The notes beneath the pieces are model-generated. The model made no database searches. It saw only the letters and a list, made by a program, of their open reading frames with translations, and had not been told where the DNA came from. Positions 1 through 4,134 of a stretch of 5,859 nucleotides of DNA are shown here, one piece after another (position 1 is the first letter of the stretch; each line of letters begins with the position of its first letter). A program made the translations under genes and the position numbers. The DNA is from Candidatus Woesearchaeota archaeon (GTDB lineage: Archaea; Nanobdellota; Nanobdellia; Woesearchaeales; ARS49). The stretch is taken from the NCBI GenBank assembly GCA_026394935.1, contig JAPLZR010000064.1:1-5859 (forward strand), written 5' to 3'.

Positions 1-584
1 AGTTCTGCTGGTGTGAAATCTCCTTCTGGTCCGACTATTAGCAGTGTGCTTGGGCATTCGCAGTATTCTTTCATCAATGGCAGTCCTGTTGGGTGGCAGA
101 TGAATGAGTGGTTGTATTCTTTTATCGTCGATAATAGGTCTGCGAATTTTATCGGCTCAGATATCATAGGCACTATGCTTCGTTCGCTTTGCGAGCAGGC
201 TTCTATTGCTATTTTTCTCCATCTCTCTTTTGCTTCTTTTGGCTCTACTACGCTCCTGCTGCAAATCATAGGCACTATGTTGCTAACGCCTATTTCGCTC
301 ACTTTCTCAATTAGGATGTCCATTCTTGCTCCTTTCGGTACTGCTGTTGCGAGTGTTATCTTGACTTTTGGCTCTTCTCTGGGTGTTATGGTCTTTTCGA
401 GTAACGCCTTGCCTTCCCTCACTTTTCCAGAATAAGTTGTTTCAAATTCGTGTCCTTTGCCGTCATATATGCCTATTTTGTCGCCTTCTTTCAGTCTCAG
501 AACCTTCAGGTGCCTAACTTGGTCTTTAGAAATGGCTGCTTCTTTGCCGTTTTCAGCTTCCGGAATATACAGTCGAACTCTCAC
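1..584 (-). CDS. rsmE: RsmE-type 16S rRNA (uracil-N3)-methyltransferase, C-terminus cut by window edge
   Basis: The first 194 residues are visible; the family is usually about 240-250 aa, so roughly the last 50 lie beyond base 1. RsmE enzymes are SPOUT methyltransferases that use SAM to methylate N3 of U1498 (E. coli numbering) in the decoding region of 16S rRNA. Visible family marks: the N-terminal PUA-like block HLKVLRLKEGDKIGIYDGKG (25-44), KGARMDILIEKVSEIGV (84-100), NIVPMICSRSVVE (102-114), ERWRKIAIEACSQSER (120-135) followed by IVPMI, and the cofactor-knot signature GPEGDF (185-190). The start is GTG at 584-582; an in-frame TAA lies two codons upstream, so no earlier start exists. The C-terminal knot with its usual LG-ILR-ETA block is outside the window. 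Third codon positions are A-rich. The family assignment is firm from these motifs; the exact rRNA target is by homology only. Confidence 0.92.
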   Translation of the reverse strand, partial: MRVRLYIPEAENGKEAAISKDQVRHLKVLRLKEGDKIGIYDGKGHEFETTYSGKVREGKALLEKTITPREEPKVKITLATAVPKGARMDILIEKVSEIGVSNIVPMICSRSVVEPKEAKERWRKIAIEACSQSERSIVPMISEPIKFADLLSTIKEYNHSFICHPTGLPLMKEYCECPSTLLIVGPEGDFTPAE

Positions 585-661
585 TTTTTACTCACAAACT
601 CGTTATTTTCTTCTCCTTTGGAGTGCCTGATGATGCTCATTATTAATTCTTTCGCATCCAA
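581..661 (-). CDS. Possible small ORF translationally coupled to rsmE (26 aa, TTG start) or tail of a broken gene
   Basis: The stop codon overlaps the rsmE GTG as GTGA, a classic coupling arrangement. Reading upstream gives DAKELIMSIIRHSKGEENN and then EFVSKK, a composition that looks like a genuine protein tail. A GAGGG purine run lies just upstream of the TTG at 661-659; an ATG-started version would begin at 640 and give 19 aa. The frame is closed upstream by TGA. One extra base near 664-668 would join it to another frame reading APENEGLG, so it may instead be the end of a frameshifted older gene or a sequencing-error casualty. Several A7-A8 runs (minus strand) upstream make frame loss plausible. 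A different frame from 788 to 603 is also open for 61 aa with a basic, low-quality composition. I do not recognise the product. Confidence 0.3.
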   Translation of the reverse strand: MDAKELIMSIIRHSKGEENNEFVSKK

Positions 662-866
662 CCCAAACCCTCATTTTCTGGTGCCCAAATGTTGCTGCTT
701 TTTTGCCAGTTTTCCCTGGGCCAAAACTTGTTTTTTTTATGCCTGCCGAAGTTATTTTTTTTGATTCTGGCAGATTTTTTTCAATCAATTTTTTCTCATC
801 CGCTTTTTATTTGCGAATTTATCTGTTGATCTGTCAGGTAGCCATAACTACTATTTTAAGGTATCG
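662..866. other. AT-rich intergenic stretch upstream of rsmE
   Basis: No convincing gene is seen. The plus strand is T-rich with runs of 7-8 T. On the minus strand there is an AT-rich TATA-like stretch at about 803-813 (AAATAAAAAG) and another at 814-823 (GATAAATTCG) that could drive a transcript towards rsmE with a long leader. Neither lies at the standard distance from a start codon, so promoter assignment is weak. Confidence 0.3.
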
Positions 867-932
867 TTCCCACAAAAGTCCTGTCCCAGTACCGTCCCAG
901 TCCTGAGACGGTCCTGAGACTGTCCCAGTCCC

Positions 933-956
933 ACATATAATATAGTCGATAAACCA
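933..956. repeat. AT-rich spacer 1 inside the 11-bp array
   Basis: This interrupts the array between the units at 922 and 957. It ends in GTCGATAAACCA (945-956), almost identical to the end of spacer 2, and it directly abuts the next unit. The preceding ATATAATATA is strongly AT-rich. Confidence 0.6.
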
Positions 957-1055
957 TTCCCAAGATGGTCCCAAAGTAGTCCCAGCCCATTCCTGGGACC
1001 ATATTGGGACTGTCCTGAGACTATCCTGAGACCGTCCCGAGACTGTCCCATTCCC

Positions 1056-1078
1056 GCGTTTTTATCGTCGATAAATCA
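1056..1078. repeat. AT-rich spacer 2 inside the 11-bp array
   Basis: This interrupts the array between the units at 1045 and 1079 and ends in GTCGATAAATCA (1067-1078). The element TTTATCGTCGATAA (1061-1074) is a near-dyad and recurs exactly at 121-134 inside rsmE. The equivalent points of spacers 1 and 2 are 122 bp apart, giving a higher-order repeat of nine 11-bp units plus one spacer. Confidence 0.6.
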
Positions 1079-1154
1079 GTCCTGGGACTGTCCTGAAATA
1101 GTCCCATTCCCAGTCCCACATCTGGGACCGTCCCAAGACTCTGGAATGATAAAA

Positions 1155-1164
1155 TATTTAAATA
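1155..1164 (+). promoter_or_regulatory. TATA box of the first HTH gene (leaderless)
   Basis: TATTTAAATA begins exactly 30 nt before the ATG at 1185. An archaeal TATA box centred about 25 nt upstream places transcription initiation at the ATG itself, so the message is probably leaderless. This rules against the upstream ATG at 1146, which lies before the box. Confidence 0.7.
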
Positions 1165-1184
1165 AAACCCCATTTTCACCATTT

Positions 1185-1853
1185 ATGTTTGATTTATTCG
1201 GTACAAAGAGGTTGGCTGAGATGGACAAGTCCGTCTCGCAGTCCTTCGCTATAGTGAAGCAGGATACTAACTCGCTGTACCAGTGGGTTAGCTATCTGCA
1301 CCAGCAGAACCAGCAGCTTACTGAGCAGAACACCGCCTTGAAGCGTCTCGCCGAGGAGCAGAAGTTTGCCTTGAACGAGCTTAAGGTGACTGTTCAGCAT
1401 TTGCCGAAAACGCCTAACGAGATCAAGCAGCTCGTCGAGCAGTTCTACAACTTTGATCCGATTTTGCAGCGTATCAGGCACATCGAGCAGAAGATTGAGC
1501 TGTTGGAGATGAGGAGGGAGAAATCTCCTCTTGCAGTACGCCCTTTGGAGTACCAGTCACCTAGCGAGAGCTACGAGAAACAGCCAGCCACTGCCTTGAA
1601 AGAGAAGCTGATGCGCAAGCTTGCCCGTAATAGCAAGGACTACATCAAAAATCTCGTCCTGGGTCTTGTTCACAAGTATAGCCGTGTTGGCGCTTTGCAG
1701 CTGCGCGAGATGGTTGTAGACGAGCAGGGTCTTTGCTCGAAATCAAGTTTTTACCGTATTCTGGAAGAGATGGAAGCCGAACAGTCCTTGCACGTTGTCA
1801 GCGACGGCAAGCACACAGTTTACGTTGCCTCTCCCCAGCACGCTGAGCATTGA
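1185..1853 (+). CDS. Coiled-coil winged-helix DNA-binding protein (222 aa)
   Basis: The N-terminal part has the pattern SFAIVKQDTNSLYQWVSYL (20-38), resembling a helical N-terminus I recall from uncharacterised DPANN-type archaeal proteins. It is followed by a Gln/Glu-rich coiled coil (about 38-75), a second helical stretch ending EQKIELLEMRREK (101-113), and a charged linker to about 145. Residues about 152-215 look like a winged helix: IKNLVLGLVHKYSRVGALQLREM, a recognition-helix candidate CSKSSFYRILEEME (184-197), and a wing LHVVSDGKHTVYVAS. The likely role is as a dimeric or oligomeric transcriptional regulator. The ATG at 1185 is chosen over 1146 because a TATA box starts 30 nt before it. 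The 11-bp array lies immediately upstream, which suggests autoregulation (inference). Codons are richer in G/C third positions (CAG, GAG, CTC, GCC) than in rsmE or the PAC2 gene. The family is not identified precisely. Confidence 0.8.
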   Translation: MFDLFGTKRLAEMDKSVSQSFAIVKQDTNSLYQWVSYLHQQNQQLTEQNTALKRLAEEQKFALNELKVTVQHLPKTPNEIKQLVEQFYNFDPILQRIRHIEQKIELLEMRREKSPLAVRPLEYQSPSESYEKQPATALKEKLMRKLARNSKDYIKNLVLGLVHKYSRVGALQLREMVVDEQGLCSKSSFYRILEEMEAEQSLHVVSDGKHTVYVASPQHAEH

Positions 1854-1862
1854 AATTCTGAA

Positions 1863-1869
1863 TTTTTTT
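1863..1869 (+). terminator. T7 tract after the first HTH gene
   Basis: Seven consecutive T residues lie 10 nt after the stop codon, without an obvious hairpin. Oligo-T tracts on the non-template strand are the usual archaeal termination signal. It sits just before the TATA-like element of the next gene. Confidence 0.5.
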
Positions 1870-1882
1870 CCTTACCAAAAAA

Positions 1883-1892
1883 CATTTAAACC
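1883..1892 (+). promoter_or_regulatory. Candidate TATA box of the second HTH gene
   Basis: CATTTAAACC resembles the TATTTAAA boxes of neighbouring genes. It predicts transcription from about 1913, leaving a leader of about 16 nt before the GTG at 1929. The tandem HTH genes may therefore be separately transcribed. Confidence 0.5.
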
Positions 1893-1928
1893 CCTTCCCT
1901 TTCCAAAAAGCTCATTCGACTAAATGGG

Positions 1929-2465
1929 GTGGTTGAAATTCGCGACAAGCAGGAACTATTGCTGTCGAGTGATGGTGTTGTGTTTCGCCAGGAATGCTCT
2001 AGCGTGCTTGAGTGCATGCGTGAGGAGCTGGATGACCATAGGATGGCCATCAATGAGAACACCGATGAACTCTCAGCTACGACTGAGTTTCTTAACGAGG
2101 TAAACAGGAGGCTGGACAAGCTTACTGAGCGCGTTGATGAGCTCACGTTGCTTGTGAAGGGTTCTAAAGTCGAGAAAAACTTTGAAATTCAGCCTTTATC
2201 TGGCAGGGAAAAAGAGGTCTTCCAGACCCTTTACCTGCTGACTGAGTCTCAGCCGTACGCGTCCTATGACCAGATTGCCAAGGATTTGCCGATGTCAAAG
2301 TCTGTTGTTATGGACCACATTACGCGCATGATTCAGAAGGGTGTTCCGGTCGTGAAAAAGCTTGACGGAACAACTGTTTTCTTGAAGCTCGATCCTGATT
2401 TCCGGTTGCTTCAGTCAAAGCAGAACGTTATTGGCTTGAATTCTCTTCTTGCGTGGGTCCGCTAG
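1929..2465 (+). CDS. Coiled-coil winged-helix DNA-binding protein (178 aa)
   Basis: Residues about 20-78 are a long amphipathic, acidic coiled coil (SSVLECMREELDDH, then TEFLNEVNRRLDKLTERVDE). Residues about 89-158 form a winged-helix domain: PLSGREKEVFQTLYLL, then YASYDQIAKDLPMSKSVVMD with a typical turn and recognition helix, then ITRMIQKGVPVVKK and a beta-wing LDGTTVFLKLDP. This is the general archaeal pattern of a coiled-coil dimeriser fused to a C-terminal HTH, so a transcription regulator is likely; its target is unknown. The start is GTG at 1929. An ATG at 1924 is out of frame, and the frame is open only from 1890, so the N-terminus could differ by a few residues; no clear Shine-Dalgarno is seen. 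The 3' end overlaps the convergent HTH gene by 38 bp. Confidence 0.8.
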   Translation: MVEIRDKQELLLSSDGVVFRQECSSVLECMREELDDHRMAINENTDELSATTEFLNEVNRRLDKLTERVDELTLLVKGSKVEKNFEIQPLSGREKEVFQTLYLLTESQPYASYDQIAKDLPMSKSVVMDHITRMIQKGVPVVKKLDGTTVFLKLDPDFRLLQSKQNVIGLNSLLAWVR

Positions 2466-2916
2466 ACCTTAGTTTTTCTTTTTTTATCTCGTTTTGCAGT
2501 TGTTCGATGATTCTGAAGCTTGCTTCCAGGTGTCCTTTCAGCGTCGATTCTGCTTTCCTGAATGCTCCTTCGAGGTTGTTGCCGTTCAGCTCGTAGCCCA
2601 TGACGACTTTTCCTCCTGAGACAAAGCTTGTTTTCTTCAGGATTTGCAGGTCCAGCCATCTTCGCAGGTAGTCGTACATTGTCTGCCTTTTGATGCCTGC
2701 GTAGAGTGCCATTTCTTCGACGGGCAGCACTGCCAGTTCTGGCTTTTTTTCCCGGTTTGCTTCTTTCTTGCGCTCGTACAGTTGCAGGAGCGTTTTGTGA
2801 AGCTGTGCGTTGCCGTCTTTTTTCCTCGGCGAAAGCCCGAATCTTGCTATCAGGACTTTTGAAAGTTCTTCTACTTCCTGGTTTATTGGTTCCGCGTTTC
2901 CGAGGAGAAATTCCAT
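2428..2916 (-). CDS. Winged-helix DNA-binding protein (162 aa)
   Basis: The N-terminal helix MEFLLGNAEPINQEVEELSK (1-20) leads into a helical block with LIARFGLSPRKKDGNAQLHK. The core at about 60-115 reads as a winged helix: LPVEEMALYAGIKRQTMYDY (first two helices and turn), LRRWLDLQILKKTSF, and the wing SGGKVVMGYELNG. A C-terminal amphipathic helix (about 114-150) and a polar tail follow. I recall similar uncharacterised proteins from small archaeal genomes but cannot name a family. The ATG at 2916 has a GAGG Shine-Dalgarno 7 nt upstream (minus strand, 2927-2924), so this gene, unlike its neighbours, seems to use a leadered mRNA. It converges on the preceding HTH gene with a 38-bp overlap. 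Two CTGTCGG direct repeats lie upstream of its probable TATA box. A regulatory role is inferred from the fold only. Confidence 0.8.
   Translation of the reverse strand: MEFLLGNAEPINQEVEELSKVLIARFGLSPRKKDGNAQLHKTLLQLYERKKEANREKKPELAVLPVEEMALYAGIKRQTMYDYLRRWLDLQILKKTSFVSGGKVVMGYELNGNNLEGAFRKAESTLKGHLEASFRIIEQLQNEIKKEKLRSSGPTQEENSSQ
2473..2485 (+). terminator. T-tract terminator of the second HTH gene
   Basis: T5-C-T7 begins 8 nt after the TAG stop. It lies inside the C-terminal lysine/glutamate-rich codons of the convergent gene, so one sequence serves as coding DNA on one strand and probable terminator on the other. Confidence 0.45.
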
Positions 2917-2950
2917 TTTTTTGCCTCTTTTTAAGTTTCAAAACTTTTAG

Positions 2951-2960
2951 ATATTAAAAA
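2951..2960 (-). promoter_or_regulatory. Candidate TATA box of the minus-strand HTH gene
   Basis: On the minus strand this reads TTTTTAATAT. It would place the transcript start near 2929, giving a short leader that contains or just precedes the GAGG at 2927-2924. The CTGTCGG direct repeats lie just upstream. Confidence 0.4.
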
Positions 2961-2973
2961 TTTTCCTATTTTG

Positions 2974-3001
2974 CCGACAGTTGTTACCAAAACTCCGACA
3001 G
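2974..3001 (-). promoter_or_regulatory. Direct repeat CCGACAG x2, candidate operator upstream of the minus-strand HTH gene
   Basis: CCGACAG occurs at 2974-2980 and 2995-3001, 21 bp apart (two helical turns), directly upstream of the candidate TATA box. CCGACA recurs at 3183-3188 and 3288-3293 in the same non-coding stretch. Position and spacing suit binding by an activator or repressor, possibly the adjacent HTH protein (inference). Confidence 0.4.
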
Positions 3002-3226
3002 CTAAAACTTTTGATTTTTGCTTAAAACCTTTAATCAAACTTTTTTTATGGATTTTTTTCTTCGAAAAAAGGGCCGATTTCGCGTTTAAATGCCCGTGGC
3101 AAAGACTTTTTTGAAAAAACAGCTCATATCATTTCCCAAAGGTTTACTTTTTGACCTTGCCAGCGCAAATTATCAAAAAATCCCGACACTTTTCACCAAC
3201 CCATTCCAAAACCTCAATCCACCCAA

Positions 3227-3347
3227 CCGGCATTTTCTCCCATTTTCCCGTCAGTGCCGGTATTTTTCCCTCTATTTTCCGATTATCCCGACAAACGAGG
3301 TCAAGGTCTTCCTTGCCTGTGCCCCTGGTTCCAGGCCAAAACTTGGC
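3227..3347. repeat. Cluster of short inverted repeats in a locally GC-richer segment
   Basis: CCGGCA (3227-3232) pairs with TGCCGG (3255-3260). CAAGG (3302-3306) pairs with CCTTG (3311-3315) across a TCTT loop. CCTGG-TT-CCAGG occupies 3324-3335. GCCAA (3335-3339) pairs with TTGGC (3343-3347). The closeness of four dyads suggests foldable RNA or protein-binding DNA, but each is short. Confidence 0.35.
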
Positions 3348-3701
3348 AAAACTTGCAAATTTGAGCCTTTTCTGGCATTATCCCTTACAAGTTTTTGTTG
3401 GTGGTTTTAATCCTGAAATTGTGCCTTTTTCAGGGCTTCATTTTTTCTTAAATTCTTGATTTTTTCGAACTTTTGGTTCATCACCCTTTAGACGATAAAA
3501 CCGCTCTGCTGACCTTTAAACGCGTTTAGTGCATTCAATTCTTTTCACTACTTGTTTGTTCCTGTCTTTTGGTAACAAAGGTTTTAATAAGAACTATTCT
3601 ACAAAACATTCTTTGTAAAATATAATATGAATAACATTGTTCTAAAAAATAACCAATAAAAAACAATCTTTGGAATGTGCATATTGAATTGCTATGAAAC
3701 C

Positions 3702-3737
3702 CTCACTTTTTCTTAACATCCGTTCGCTAAAAGTGAG
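3702..3737. repeat. Inverted repeat with 9-bp arms
   Basis: CTCACTTTT (3702-3710) and AAAAGTGAG (3729-3737) are perfect complements around an 18-nt loop. No T-tract follows directly on the plus strand, so it does not look like a terminator; it could be a binding site or an RNA hairpin. Confidence 0.5.
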
Positions 3738-3970
3738 TGTTCGCCAAAAAGTTGGAACTAAGAACAAAAACGAAATTCTCGTGCCTAATTAAAAAGTTGT
3801 TTCTGATGCCTAACTTGTTGTTATTTGTTTGGTCGTGTGGTTGTTTGTTGTCAAAACCAAAGTGAGTGGTTGGCAGAATTTGCCAAAAACAGTTATGGGA
3901 TGATAGGCACTATTTGGATGGCTTGTTTTAAGCCGGTCAAACATCGGAAAGCAGAGCTTTCTGATTGTGT

Positions 3971-3994
3971 TCAAGAACAACTGGTTGTTCTTGA
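3971..3994. repeat. 24-bp near-perfect palindrome
   Basis: TCAAGAACAAC (3971-3981) and GTTGTTCTTGA (3984-3994) are exact reverse complements separated by TG. It lies about 140 bp upstream of the cysteine-repeat gene, too far for a core-promoter operator but suitable for an upstream regulator site or a hairpin in an RNA. Confidence 0.8.
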
Positions 3995-4055
3995 CAAGTG
4001 AGTTCTCCGTTAAAATCAGGGTTTGGTGGCTTTGAGAACTGTGGTCGGTTTCCGC

Positions 4056-4064
4056 TTTTTTTTT
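4056..4064 (+). terminator. T9 tract, terminator-like
   Basis: Nine T residues follow a GC-containing stretch, with no plus-strand protein gene upstream for about 1.6 kb. It may terminate a non-coding transcript or shield the downstream promoter at 4105. Confidence 0.4.
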
Positions 4065-4104
4065 CAAAATTCTCTATTCTTATATCTCTTCAGTAGTTAT
4101 AAAC

Positions 4105-4114
4105 TATTTTAAAT
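4105..4114 (+). promoter_or_regulatory. TATA box of the cysteine-repeat gene (leaderless)
   Basis: TATTTTAAAT begins exactly 30 nt before the ATG at 4135, so transcription should begin at or next to the start codon. The spacing matches the boxes at 1155 and 5804 (minus). Confidence 0.7.
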
Positions 4115-4134
4115 GGGAATGACACTGCAAATTT

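Larger units (their letters stand above)
867..1140. repeat. Array of 19 imperfect 11-bp repeats (consensus GTCCYRRGACT) upstream of the first HTH gene
   Basis: Units start at 867, 878, 889, 900, 911 and 922; then, after a 24-bp spacer, at 957, 968, 979, 990, 1001, 1012, 1023, 1034 and 1045; then, after a 23-bp spacer, at 1079, 1090 and 1101, with a last unit at 1130. The register is exactly 11 bp inside each block. Examples are GTCCTGAGACT (911, 1012), ATCCTGAGACC (1023) and GTCCCGAGACT (1034). TCC at unit positions 2-4 is kept in 17 of 19. Some units carry TGGGAC in the opposite sense, producing dyads such as TGGGACCGTCCCA (1123-1135). An 11-bp period is not a multiple of three, so it is not a protein repeat, and it is close to one helical turn, so copies face roughly the same side of the DNA. 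Likely roles are a multi-site operator for a neighbouring DNA-binding protein, an iteron-like element, or a simple satellite. Confidence 0.85.
3003..3815. other. Long non-coding stretch, pyrimidine-rich on the plus strand
   Basis: No convincing gene is seen in about 800 bp. Open frames on either strand have random-looking composition and overlap one another. The stretch contains T7 runs at about 3043-3059, short inverted repeats (3081-3090 with 3515-3524; 3227-3260; 3302-3347; 3702-3737), a 12-bp palindrome TAAACGCGTTTA (3517-3528), and AT-rich TATA-like sequences near 3617-3629. It may be a regulatory region, decayed coding DNA, or a source of small RNAs. Confidence 0.5.
3816..4064 (+). ncRNA. 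Candidate structured non-coding RNA (unassigned)
   Basis: Several stems follow one another before a T9 tract: TTTGGT/ACCAAA (3828-3833 with 3856-3861), TTGGCA/TGCCAA (3870-3875 with 3881-3886), GGCTT/AAGCC (about 3919-3933), AAAGC/GCTTT around 3948-3960, and the 11-bp-arm palindrome 3971-3994 enclosed by CTGATT/AATCAG (3961-3966 with 4014-4019). TAATTAAAAAG near 3786-3796 could be a TATA box, giving a start near 3815. The tract at 4056-4064 would end transcription before the promoter of the cysteine-repeat gene. No known RNA family was recognised, and the weak resemblance to SRP helix 8 fails on pairing. The boundaries are guesses. Confidence 0.2.

Noticed and set aside
166..277. Repeated CATAGGCACTATG in rsmE (also ATAGGCACTAT at 3903-3913)
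   Set aside because: The two rsmE copies encode the same IVPMI peptide at family-conserved places, so coding constraint explains them; the third copy is probably coincidence.
13..435. Plus-strand open frame of 140 aa
   Set aside because: It is antisense to rsmE, whose minus-strand translation carries clear family motifs; the plus-strand product has shadow-like Ser/Leu/Ile-rich composition.
851..1051. Minus-strand frame with repeated GQS/DGL-like residues
   Set aside because: It arises from reading the 11-bp DNA repeats; the period is not a multiple of three and the peptide has no consistent repeat register.
867..1140. CRISPR array
   Set aside because: The repeats are 11 bp, contiguous and degenerate, with no unique spacers of 30-40 bp and no cas genes.
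3335..3412. Short minus-strand peptide with CKFC (ATG near 3388)
   Set aside because: Only 25 codons with no partner motif; too little to call a zinc protein.
3090..3459. Two overlapping plus-strand frames of about 100 aa
   Set aside because: Composition follows the pyrimidine-rich DNA (Phe/Pro/Ser), the frames overlap each other, and neither has a domain pattern or convincing start signal.
3930..3966. Resemblance to SRP RNA helix 8 (GGTCA...CGGAAAGCAG)
   Set aside because: The stem that should close the GGAA tetraloop does not pair and the rest of SRP RNA is missing.
3896..3966. Possible C/D-box guide RNA (ATGATAG ... CTGA)
   Set aside because: Box C is imperfect and no D' or C' boxes are present at the right spacing.
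3810..4067. Minus-strand 85-aa frame
   Set aside because: It crosses the palindrome and hairpins, has Thr/Asn/His-rich random-looking sequence, and reads through the T9 tract as its first lysines.
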